DNA from: SAR86 cluster bacterium
GTDB taxonomy: Bacteria > Pseudomonadota > Gammaproteobacteria > Pseudomonadales > Azotimanducaceae
DNA length: 9,060 nt
Assembly (NCBI GenBank): GCA_013204195.1
Contig: JABMOJ010000156.1
Location: 1 to 9,060, forward strand
Direction: 5' to 3'
How positions within the stretch are numbered: position 1 is the stretch's first letter; the number at the start of each line of letters is the position of its first letter. Below the pieces are notes generated by a model, which was not told the DNA's origin, did no database searches, and saw only the letters and a list, made by a program, of their open reading frames with translations. Position numbers and translations under genes: made by a program. Positions 1 to 8,255 of the stretch are shown one piece after another.

Positions 1-1817
<1,817 letters not shown>

Positions 1818-1828
1818 TCATCGTTACT

Positions 1829-1849
1829 GCCGGTCTCGAAATCACCGGC
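1829..1849 (-). other. Intercistronic hairpin between zipA and ligA
   Basis: A perfect 6-bp inverted repeat, GCCGGT and ACCGGC, with a 9-base loop begins immediately after the zipA TAA. It fills half of the 38-base gap before ligA. There is no following T run, so it is not a normal intrinsic terminator. It could stabilise or mark an mRNA end, or influence ligA translation; that role is inference. Confidence 0.45.
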
Positions 1850-2803
1850 TTAGAGAAAGTAAGTATCAACAAAGGATTGAAGATCTTCCTGATAGAGCTC
1901 CATCGAGTGTCGCGTCAGCGGCTTACGTGCCTCATCCCTGATCTCACCGTCGAGCTGGATTTTGAGGTACTCTGCTAGACCCAGCATCTCATGGTAAACG
2001 CCAACAGGATCGGTCAGTTCATGAGCACGCATAAACAAGCTAACCGCCGGCGTCTTGAAGGTATCCATCGCCGCAGGATCAAAGGCACCTGGCTCGACCG
2101 CATTGACCAAACTGAACAACGACTGGCCATTGGTACCGAGCCGATGATAAATATGCATTTCTCCAAAAGTCATGTTCTGCTGTTGCAAACAGGCCAATAA
2201 AGCCGGGCCACTAAAATCTTTGCGCCGCGCACTGACATACAGCACCAAAAATTTCTCCGGGCACTCGATAACCCGTCGCGGGTTAGCAGCGGGGCTCCGC
2301 TCATCGCTTTCGACCCCATTAGTGCCAGCAGCTGATTTTTCGTTAGCTTCAGCAGCTAATGGCGCGATAACTGGTGGTTCGAAATCTAGTGATTCAGGTT
2401 CTAGGTTTTCGGATAGTCTCGTCGCACGCAGGCTGGTTTCGAATAGGAGCGTCGACTCAGCGAGATCGTCCGGCAGAATATCTAACAAGGGATCTTGTTG
2501 GGCAAGGACATCGATAGGCTCCATCAATACGGGTACGGCCTCAGCCAAATCCAACGCTGCCTGCTTAGGATCGCTGATGAGGCGGGCCCCACCATTGGGT
2601 AATTCCGCTCGATAGGGCGCCAGGTCATCGGCATCAATTCGGGGTTCATGTCGCGAATTCAAAAACGATTTATCCAATGACATCTTAAGCGAGCCACGAT
2701 TCGATCGCATGCGCCAATAACCATGCAACAGCACGCCAATAATAAACACTGATCCCAGAATGAGCAGCCAGTCGCGCAAGCCGAATTCTATAAAAGACTC
2801 CAT
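1850..2803 (-). CDS. zipA: Cell division protein ZipA
   Basis: Inner-membrane protein of the early divisome that tethers FtsZ to the membrane and stabilises the Z ring. It is 317 residues, against 328 in E. coli. A single N-terminal membrane segment covers about 12-30 (WLLILGSVFIIGVLLHGYW) after a short periplasmic start, followed by basic residues (RMRSNR) on the cytoplasmic side. Residues about 45-180 are a low-complexity linker rich in Asp, Glu, Ala and Leu, with few Gln, unlike the Pro/Gln-rich linker of E. coli. The C-terminal FtsZ-binding domain is about 185-317 and carries family hallmarks: FGEMHIYHR, LFSLVNAVEPGAFDP and FKTPAVSLFM. The start is ATG at 2803 with a weak GGA about 9 bases upstream. 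The gene lies 36 bases after smc and 38 before ligA, as in other gammaproteobacterial smc-zipA-ligA clusters. The linker is not conserved, so identification rests on the membrane anchor, the C-terminal domain and the neighbours. Confidence 0.96.
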   Translation of the reverse strand: MESFIEFGLRDWLLILGSVFIIGVLLHGYWRMRSNRGSLKMSLDKSFLNSRHEPRIDADDLAPYRAELPNGGARLISDPKQAALDLAEAVPVLMEPIDVLAQQDPLLDILPDDLAESTLLFETSLRATRLSENLEPESLDFEPPVIAPLAAEANEKSAAGTNGVESDERSPAANPRRVIECPEKFLVLYVSARRKDFSGPALLACLQQQNMTFGEMHIYHRLGTNGQSLFSLVNAVEPGAFDPAAMDTFKTPAVSLFMRAHELTDPVGVYHEMLGLAEYLKIQLDGEIRDEARKPLTRHSMELYQEDLQSFVDTYFL

Positions 2804-2831
2804 TATTTCGATTCCGTCAGCGAATTGTGCT

Positions 2832-2855
2832 TGCTAGCATCACACTGCTGCTAGC
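2832..2855 (-). other. Hairpin enclosing the smc stop codon
   Basis: On the minus strand GCTAGCA and TGCTAGC form a perfect 7-bp stem with a 9-base loop, and the smc TGA is the last three bases of the loop. No T run follows, so an intrinsic terminator is unlikely. The stem sits in the 36-base smc-zipA gap and the last smc codons, and could affect message processing or zipA expression (inference). Confidence 0.45.
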
Positions 2856-5800
2856 GCCACGGCTTCATCAACATCAACGGAGACCATCCGTGACACCCCA
2901 GGCTCGTGCATTGTAACGCCCATCAGTTGTTCCGCCATCTCCATCGCAATCTTATTGTGCGTAATGTAGATGAACTGCACTGTTTTCGACATTTCCTTCA
3001 CCAGATTGGAATAACGCACCACGTTAGCATCATCTAGCGGCGCATCAACCTCGTCCAGCATACAAAATGGCGCAGGATTCAGGCTAAATATGGAAAATAC
3101 CAAGGCTATAGCGGTTAGCGCTTTCTCACCACCCGAGAGCAAGTGAATGCTTGAATTGCGCTTTCCTGGTGGTCTTGCCATGAGACCAACACCGGTATCA
3201 AGTAAATCGTCACCGGTCATTTCCAAATAGGCATGCCCGCCACCGAATACTTTCGGGAACAGCTGCTGGAGTCGGGAATTCACCTTATCGAAGGTTTCTT
3301 TGAATCGGGTACGAGTTTCTACATCAATCTTGCGAATCGCGGTTTCAAGGGTATGTAGCGCCTTCTCAAGATCTTCGTTCTGAGCGTCAAGATACTGTTT
3401 TCGTTCTGATTGCACTTTGTACTCATCGATAGCGGCAAGGTTAATGGCACCGAGTCGCTGAATTCGATTACCCACACGAATCATGCTCTCTTCCCACTCG
3501 GCTTCATTAGCCGCCTCTGGTAGGTTTGCCAGCAGCGCATCCAAATCTTGCTTGTCAGCAACCAACTGCTCACCAATCGTTGCTCGCCTGACCTCGAGTC
3601 CCTGCCAATCCATCCGCACCTGATCCAGACTGGCTCGAACCTGCTCGATCGTCTCATCAACCCGACCACGCTGTTGCTCGAGCTCGCGAATACTATACTC
3701 GCCTGCTGTAATTCGCTGCCGTGCCAAAGTCAGTGCATTCTCAACTTCAAGACGCTTTTCCAGCTGAATCTCTAACTCCTGCTTCAACAGCACCTGCGGC
3801 TCCTCGCTCTCGCTTAGACTGGCTTCGAGGGCTTTCTTGCGCTCGGCGAAGATCAATTGCTGTTCCTGCAAACGGGTCATGGCCTGCTCGGTCGATACCA
3901 CGGCTGAACTCAGGGACTGAATTTTCAACGCTAGCTGGTGCGATGCATCACGGTGCTCGCGGGCTTTGGAGCGGGCATTTTCCAGCGCTTGCTGACACTC
4001 ATGTCGCGTTTGCTGCAGCACCGCGCGCTGCTGGGTATCGTGCTCCATCTGATCCAGGGCTTCCTGCAAGATATCCCTGGCATCCTTAAGATTTTGCTCA
4101 TCTTCTTCAACGTGCTCTGTATCGGCCTCGATCTCTGCTGTTGTGCGCTGCAGATCAGCCTTGACCTGATCGACCTGAAGCTTCTTCGCGCCCAGTTGGG
4201 CACGGGTTTCACTGAAAGATCGTTGTAGTTGAACCAGGCGGTTTTGTTCGACTTCACGGTCTCGCTCAGCCAACTGGAGACTCGCGACGCCAGACTCCAG
4301 GCTGTCTGTGAGACTGCTCACCTCATGCTCAAGCATTTCAATTTGTTCCACCAGTATCTTCAGTTCGGCCTGACGCTTCAGCACACCCGCAGTGGAATCC
4401 CGATCCTTACTTACTCGCAACCATTGTTGCCCTAACCAGAGACCATCTGCCGTAATCACCGATTCGCCAGCCTGTAGCTGCGTACGCAGCATTAATGCGG
4501 CAGGCAAGTCAGCGGCGACATAGACACCCGCAAGAATATCGGTCAAATCCGTCGCGCTGGTGATTTTGCTCAGCAGTGTCTCGGCCGAGATTCTGCCGTT
4601 AAAGACCGCGGCATTACCGACATTGGATATAAAACTCAAAGAACCTTTATCAAAATCACCCAGTAGCTGGGCGACAACATCAACACCATCAACGCATACC
4701 GCCTGTAAGTAATCACCCAGGACAGTTTCAGCCGCATTCGACCACGGATCTTCGACATCGATACGTTCGCCAAGGCGACCATTAGCCTTGAGACTATGAC
4801 GCTCCAACCAACTGACTTCCGCGTCATCTTGCTGACCTAAGGCCGCTTGCTGCAACGCTTCAAGGGACGCGAATCGGCCCCGGTGACTCTGCAACCGACT
4901 ACGCTTTTCATCGAGCAGCGTCGTCACATTTTGATTTTCTTCTCGTTGGCTCTCAATCCGTGCGACCAGAGACCGCACTTCCTCTTCAACCCGACCTATT
5001 TGTTCTTCCTGAGTCTCGAGCATGGACTGCAATGGACCGACCTCCTCTTCCACCATCCTTTGTTCCTGCAAACGTCCAAGATCCGCTTTCAATGCGACCA
5101 GGCGGCGATTCAAGCGCTCGGTAGATTGCTCCAGCGAGCCCATCTTCGATTGCTGAACCTGCGCCTTGTTCTGGGCTTGGGCTGCGCCCTGGTTAAAGGT
5201 CTCCCAGGACTGCTGCCAAGCCTGCATACCCTGCTCAGCGTCAGTCAACTGCAACCCAGAAACCTCCTCGGTTTCTCGCACCTGCTCTTGCTGTGGCTCG
5301 GTCTGAGCGAGTTCATGTCGCAACTCGCCCAGCTTGCGCTGATCAGCATCTATATCGGCGCGAATCTTGTACCAATTCTCACTGACCTCTTCGAGATCTT
5401 TATTACGTTGCTGATTACGCTCGTTTTGAAACTGGATAGAATCTTCGATTCGGGCAATTTCGGTGCCGATATCGTAAAAGCGCTTCTGAATTTCATTGGT
5501 CTCATCGGACAGGGCAATAAGCACTTGGCGCTTTTCTTCCACTTCCGCATCAATTCGACGCAGGTCGGCAATACTGGCATCCTGGGCGATCTGTAGGCGA
5601 TTAATACTCGCTTCTTTCACCTGGGCGTCAGCGCTAATCGTTCGCCATTTCAGGGCCTGAAGCTGAGACTTAATCTCGCGCTCTTCTTGCTTGAGCTCGG
5701 TGTAGCGTTCAGCCGCCCGAGCTTGACGTTCAAGATGATGTAACTGGCGCCCTAGCTCGTCCCGCAAATCACTTAAGCGGTCCAAATTGTCGCGGGTATG

Positions 5801-6355
5801 ACTGATGCGTCGTTCCGTTTCCCGCCGCCGTTCCTTGTACTTGGAAATGCCCGCGGCTTCCTCAATATAGACCCGCAATTCTTCAGGCCGAGCCTCGATC
5901 AAGTTGCTGATCATGCCCTGCTCGATAATCGAATAGCTGCGCGGCCCCATGCCAGTACCTAAAAATATGTCGGTAATATCTTTACGACGGCACTTCTGAC
6001 CATTCAAATAATAGTTAGACTGGCCATCTCGAGTCACCTGGCGCTTAATGGAAATTTCGCTATAGGCCGTATATTCACCGCTCAGACCACCTTCGGTGTT
6101 ATCGAAAATTAACTCAATATTCGCCTGACCGACCGGTTTACGGGTGGTTGAACCGTTGAAAATAACATCCGCCATAGACTCGCCACGCAAGGTCTTGGCC
6201 GAGGATTCTCCCATCACCCAACGCACAGCATCAATAATATTCGATTTACCGCAACCATTAGGACCGACAACAGCGCAGAGATTGGAGCGAAAAGGCACAG
6301 TAGTGGGATCAACGAAGGATTTGAACCCAGCGAGCTTGATGGCTTGCAAACGCAT
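2840..6355 (-). CDS. smc: Chromosome segregation and condensation protein Smc
   Basis: ATPase of the bacterial SMC condensin, which extrudes and compacts DNA and helps separate sister chromosomes; it works as a dimer with ScpA and ScpB, neither of which is in the window. The 1171 residues are full length. The N-terminal head has Walker A GPNGCGKSN at 31-39 and a conserved stretch with IEQG (about 140) and EEAAGISKYKERR. Coiled coil follows to about 510. The hinge is about 515-660 (GERIDVEDPW onward, with ISNVGNAAVFNGR and ITADGLWLG). The second coiled coil, rich in Glu, Gln, Leu and Arg, runs to about 1010. The C-terminal head has FPKVFGGG near 1038, ABC signature LSGGEK at 1073-1078, Walker B CMLDE at 1098-1102 and ITHNK. 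The start is ATG at 6355, with GGAG or GAGA upstream and the expected N-terminus MRLQAIKLAGFKSF. It heads the smc-zipA-ligA cluster. Both ATPase motif sets are intact, so it should be functional. Confidence 0.99.
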   Translation of the reverse strand: MRLQAIKLAGFKSFVDPTTVPFRSNLCAVVGPNGCGKSNIIDAVRWVMGESSAKTLRGESMADVIFNGSTTRKPVGQANIELIFDNTEGGLSGEYTAYSEISIKRQVTRDGQSNYYLNGQKCRRKDITDIFLGTGMGPRSYSIIEQGMISNLIEARPEELRVYIEEAAGISKYKERRRETERRISHTRDNLDRLSDLRDELGRQLHHLERQARAAERYTELKQEEREIKSQLQALKWRTISADAQVKEASINRLQIAQDASIADLRRIDAEVEEKRQVLIALSDETNEIQKRFYDIGTEIARIEDSIQFQNERNQQRNKDLEEVSENWYKIRADIDADQRKLGELRHELAQTEPQQEQVRETEEVSGLQLTDAEQGMQAWQQSWETFNQGAAQAQNKAQVQQSKMGSLEQSTERLNRRLVALKADLGRLQEQRMVEEEVGPLQSMLETQEEQIGRVEEEVRSLVARIESQREENQNVTTLLDEKRSRLQSHRGRFASLEALQQAALGQQDDAEVSWLERHSLKANGRLGERIDVEDPWSNAAETVLGDYLQAVCVDGVDVVAQLLGDFDKGSLSFISNVGNAAVFNGRISAETLLSKITSATDLTDILAGVYVAADLPAALMLRTQLQAGESVITADGLWLGQQWLRVSKDRDSTAGVLKRQAELKILVEQIEMLEHEVSSLTDSLESGVASLQLAERDREVEQNRLVQLQRSFSETRAQLGAKKLQVDQVKADLQRTTAEIEADTEHVEEDEQNLKDARDILQEALDQMEHDTQQRAVLQQTRHECQQALENARSKAREHRDASHQLALKIQSLSSAVVSTEQAMTRLQEQQLIFAERKKALEASLSESEEPQVLLKQELEIQLEKRLEVENALTLARQRITAGEYSIRELEQQRGRVDETIEQVRASLDQVRMDWQGLEVRRATIGEQLVADKQDLDALLANLPEAANEAEWEESMIRVGNRIQRLGAINLAAIDEYKVQSERKQYLDAQNEDLEKALHTLETAIRKIDVETRTRFKETFDKVNSRLQQLFPKVFGGGHAYLEMTGDDLLDTGVGLMARPPGKRNSSIHLLSGGEKALTAIALVFSIFSLNPAPFCMLDEVDAPLDDANVVRYSNLVKEMSKTVQFIYITHNKIAMEMAEQLMGVTMHEPGVSRMVSVDVDEAVALAAV

Positions 6356-6499
6356 AAATTAATCTCACTCCAGACTGAAGTATAAGGCGAGGCGGCTAAT
6401 CTCCGGTGCTCGTAAAACCACTTATTCTATGCTAATCCGGACGCTTACGCCCCAATAAATTACGCAACCCAAGCATTAACGGCAGTCAGCAGACTTAAC
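6356..6499. other. smc upstream region
   Basis: This 144-base gap between the zinc-ribbon gene and smc probably holds a promoter for the smc cluster, but I find no clear paired -35/-10. On the minus strand TATACT (6379-6384) and TAGAAT (6424-6429) resemble -10 boxes, each without a convincing -35 at 16-18 bases. An imperfect direct repeat is present, GCTAATCTCCGG at 6395-6406 and GCTAATCCGG at 6431-6440. No intrinsic terminator is visible after the zinc-ribbon gene, so read-through into smc is possible. Confidence 0.35.
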
Positions 6500-6859
6500 T
6501 CAACGCAGCTTGACAAAGACCGCGCCGGAGTTTTGTCCGTCTTGGCTATAGCTCAAGATATCGCCGCTAAATTGCCTAGCTCGCAGCTCAGCAAAAACTG
6601 CCTCTCGAATCAGGCCGGAACCGACGATTACCCTGAGCCCCGCAGCCCGCCCTACTTCAGCTTCTATCAATAACCGCTCAAGCTTGATGAGGGCCTCGTG
6701 AACCCGCTCCTGCTGATGGGCAATATCTTCTGTCAGCACGTAGCCGTCAGTTTGGCGCGCCACTTGACCGTCACATTTAGGACAGCGGCCAACATCTCTC
6801 GGAACACGCATGCCACAGCTAAGGCAGTCTATAATATTCCCACCTGGCTTGATCGACAC
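6500..6859 (-). CDS. Small zinc-ribbon protein with a degenerate Smr-like C-terminal half; function unknown
   Basis: I do not recognise this as a named gene. From the preferred GTG start it has 119 residues. Residues 12-29 hold two CxxC knuckles (CLSC at 12-15, CPKC at 26-29), the pattern of a zinc ribbon. A predicted helix covers about 45-70 (EDIAHQQERVHEALIKLERLLIEAE in two parts), then GLRVIVGSGLIREAV (74-88) and a C-terminal strand SGAVFVKL (111-118). The order helix, strand, GxG turn, helix, strand resembles an Smr (MutS2 C-terminal) domain. However, the LDLHG motif is absent and the HGKG motif is VGSG, so nuclease activity is doubtful. GTG at 6859 is chosen because GAGGAG lies 6 bases upstream. 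A TTG at 6982 in the same frame would add 41 residues but has no evident ribosome site. It lies 144 bases upstream of smc on the same strand and diverges from rdgC. A nucleic-acid-binding role is only inference. Confidence 0.7.
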   Translation of the reverse strand: MSIKPGGNIIDCLSCGMRVPRDVGRCPKCDGQVARQTDGYVLTEDIAHQQERVHEALIKLERLLIEAEVGRAAGLRVIVGSGLIREAVFAELRARQFSGDILSYSQDGQNSGAVFVKLR

Positions 6860-6865
6860 GGCTTG

Positions 6866-6871
6866 CTCCTC
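6866..6871 (-). promoter_or_regulatory. Shine-Dalgarno site fixing the zinc-ribbon gene start
   Basis: GAGGAG on the minus strand, six bases before the GTG at 6859. It is the strongest ribosome binding site near any in-frame start of this gene, and so decides for the 119-residue protein over a longer TTG-initiated form. Confidence 0.65.
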
Positions 6872-7003
6872 ATTATAAGTATATCTTAGGCCCACGGATA
6901 CTCTCGCCCGCAGGCTCACCACTGACTCATAGCAACGCACTTGCCGGGCTAAACAGCCAACATCAACGATCACAAGACCCAAAGCCTCAGACCCGCAATT
7001 TTC

Positions 7004-7123
7004 TCACAATCGCGCCCTGCAGTACAATTCGCCGCCACCCTCAAAACGGGCACTGACAGCCACCCCGCGGGGCGCGCCGTCAGTCACAAGCCAGTTAAAG
7101 GCTGACAGATCATCCCTACTCAA
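7004..7123 (-). CDS. Possible 39-residue small ORF, unproven
   Basis: A TTG at 7123 preceded by GGAAGG with 8-base spacing opens a frame of 39 codons ending at TGA 7004-7006. A GTG at 7132 is a second possible start, giving 42 codons. The peptide (SRDDLSAFNWLVTDG early, ARFEGGGELYC late) looks protein-like and about 60% of its third positions are G or C, but it is too short to judge. It is in the same frame as the zinc-ribbon gene further downstream, with only the TGA interrupting the open run. It overlaps the GC-rich inverted repeat. It could be a real small protein, a remnant N-terminus, or chance. Confidence 0.2.
   Translation of the reverse strand: MSRDDLSAFNWLVTDGAPRGVAVSARFEGGGELYCRARL
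7052..7084. repeat. GC-rich inverted repeat
   Basis: ACTGAC (7052-7057) and GTCAGT (7079-7084) are perfect complements. They enclose CCCCGCGGGG (7063-7072), itself a 10-base palindrome, followed by GGCGCGCC overlapping its end. No T run follows on either strand, so it is not an obvious terminator. It could be an operator or a structured element between the divergent genes. Confidence 0.4.
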
Positions 7124-7154
7124 AAAATGCACCTTCCAGCAACGCGTCTCGTAG

Positions 7155-7185
7155 TTGAATCCTTGACAGCGAAACCATGTATAAT
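7155..7185 (+). promoter_or_regulatory. Probable rdgC promoter
   Basis: A perfect -10 box TATAAT lies at 7180-7185, about 51 bases before the rdgC ATG. Two -35 candidates compete: TTGAAT at 7155-7160 with a long 19-base spacer, and a perfect TTGACA at 7163-7168 with only 11 bases. Transcription would start near 7192, giving a leader of about 45 bases. The -10 is convincing; the -35 assignment is not. Confidence 0.5.
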
Positions 7186-7236
7186 CGATCCCTGATTTTC
7201 TGATCTCACTCTCGCGCCAGACAAGGACCTTTCCAG

Positions 7237-8148
7237 ATGCTGTTCAAAAATGCATCAGTTTACCGACTGACCAAACCCTTCGAGCCCACAGCGGAAGAAC
7301 TTCTCGCGTTACTGGAAAAAAATGCCTTCGTTCCCTGCGCCGGCTTGCGACCTTCCAGCTTTGGCTGGGTATCACCCATCAAGGATATCGAAGATGCTCC
7401 TCTGGGCCATGAAGTGGCCGGCAGCATCTTGCTCTGCGCCCGCCGGGAGGACAAAGTCATTCCACCTAGTGCATTGAATGAGGCCATCGCCGAGCGCGTT
7501 AATCGGATCGAGAGCATGGAAGGTCGAAAACTCAGATCCAAAGAGAAGCTGAATATCAAAGACGATGCCCTCGCAGAATTGTTGCCGCGAGCACTGGCAC
7601 GCTCCAAGCAAATCATGGGCTATATCAACCCCGCCTCGAATCTACTGGTGATTGATACGGCCAATGCATCGGAAGCCGAACTATTTATTAACTGTCTTCG
7701 CGATTCTGTGGGCACCCTGTCTGTCGTACCTCCACAGGTCAAATCCAAACCCACTGACGTGTTCAGCCAGTGGTTGATGCACAGAAAACTGCCGGAACAT
7801 TTTGCCCTGGGCGACCAGTGCGACCTTGTCGACCCAGAAGACGGCGCCTCTGTGACTTGCAGAAAGCAGGATCTGGATACTCAGGAGATTCGCCATCACC
7901 TTGAAGCCGGCAAGATGTGCACTAAACTCGGGTTACGCTGGTACGGCGATCTGCGCTTGGCCGTTGACAAAGACCTGATTCTAAGGCAACTCAAAATCGA
8001 ATCCAGCGACGACGATGCGGAAGATGAAGATAACCCCATTGCCAGAATGGACGCCGCATTCGTCAATATGACATTGGAGCTCTCACGTTTCTTGCCGGCA
8101 TTGTTCAGTGCTCTGGGCGGCGAAACTCTGGCCATCGATGACCAATAA
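7237..8148 (+). CDS. rdgC: Recombination-associated protein RdgC
   Basis: Nucleoid-associated protein that forms a ring-shaped dimer around duplex DNA and restrains RecA-promoted strand exchange. It is found mainly in Beta- and Gammaproteobacteria. The 303 residues equal the E. coli length. Family segments are seen in order: MLFKNASVYRLT at the start, AFVPC near 31-35 and the GWVSP block, ICAR-like LLCARREDKVIPP near 66-78, KDDALAELLPRALARS near 108-123, SVGTLSVVP, the C-terminal CRKQDLDTQEIRHHLEAGK near 208-226, and FVNMTLELSRFLPAL near the end. The start is ATG at 7237 with AAGGA nine bases upstream. The protein looks intact. An acidic patch (SSDDDAEDED, near 256-265) precedes the last helices. 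It is transcribed away from the smc cluster from its own promoter. No clear intrinsic terminator follows, only a 4-bp GCGG/CCGC stem after the stop, so some read-through into the SDR gene is possible. Confidence 0.98.
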   Translation: MLFKNASVYRLTKPFEPTAEELLALLEKNAFVPCAGLRPSSFGWVSPIKDIEDAPLGHEVAGSILLCARREDKVIPPSALNEAIAERVNRIESMEGRKLRSKEKLNIKDDALAELLPRALARSKQIMGYINPASNLLVIDTANASEAELFINCLRDSVGTLSVVPPQVKSKPTDVFSQWLMHRKLPEHFALGDQCDLVDPEDGASVTCRKQDLDTQEIRHHLEAGKMCTKLGLRWYGDLRLAVDKDLILRQLKIESSDDDAEDEDNPIARMDAAFVNMTLELSRFLPALFSALGGETLAIDDQ

Positions 8149-8187
8149 GCGGCAACCGCCGATGGCCCCATCACAACCCGTTAGACG

Positions 8188-8216
8188 TTAACAATCTCGA
8201 CAATGCAGCCTATACT
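8188..8216 (+). promoter_or_regulatory. Sigma70-type promoter of the SDR gene
   Basis: TTAACA (8188-8193) and TATACT (8211-8216) each match the consensus in five of six positions and are separated by exactly 17 bases. Transcription would begin near 8223, about 33 bases before the ATG. This is the best-formed promoter in the window. Confidence 0.6.
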
Positions 8217-8218
8217 CT

Positions 8219-8234
8219 AGCCCTCTGAAGGGCT
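8219..8234 (+). other. Hairpin at the predicted 5' end of the SDR message
   Basis: AGCCCT and AGGGCT form a perfect 6-bp stem with the tetraloop CTGA, directly behind the -10 box and spanning the predicted transcription start. It has no T run, so it is not a good terminator for rdgC. A 5' stem could stabilise the transcript, or the palindrome could be a repressor site; both are inference. Confidence 0.4.
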
Positions 8235-8255
8235 CAATATAAAGGGGTAGACGGC

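Larger units (their letters stand above)
6860..7236. other. Divergent intergenic region between the zinc-ribbon gene and rdgC
   Basis: These 377 bases contain no gene I can assign with confidence. From right to left they hold the rdgC leader and promoter (about 7155-7236), a doubtful minus-strand small ORF (7004-7123), a GC-rich inverted repeat (7052-7084), and about 140 bases before the zinc-ribbon start that remain open in its frame. The minus-strand promoter for the zinc-ribbon gene is not clear. I see no tRNA, no intrinsic terminator and no LexA-like CTG-N10-CAG site. Confidence 0.6.

Noticed and set aside
4847..5596. 249-codon plus-strand ORF
   Set aside because: It lies wholly antisense to the smc coiled-coil region. 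The leucine-rich, repetitive translation is what the reverse of Glu/Gln/Leu-rich coiled coil gives, and it has no recognisable domain.
6872..6877. Minus-strand TATAAT as promoter of the zinc-ribbon gene
   Set aside because: It abuts the GAGGAG ribosome site, so a transcript started from it would begin at or inside that site. There is no -35 at the proper spacing.
6860..6982. N-terminal extension of the zinc-ribbon protein from TTG at 6982
   Set aside because: No ribosome binding site is apparent at the TTG, whereas GAGGAG lies six bases before GTG 6859. The extra 41 residues show no domain.
8149..8180. Small stems after rdgC (GCGG/CCGC and GATG/CATC) as a terminator
   Set aside because: Stems are only 4 bp and no T tract follows.
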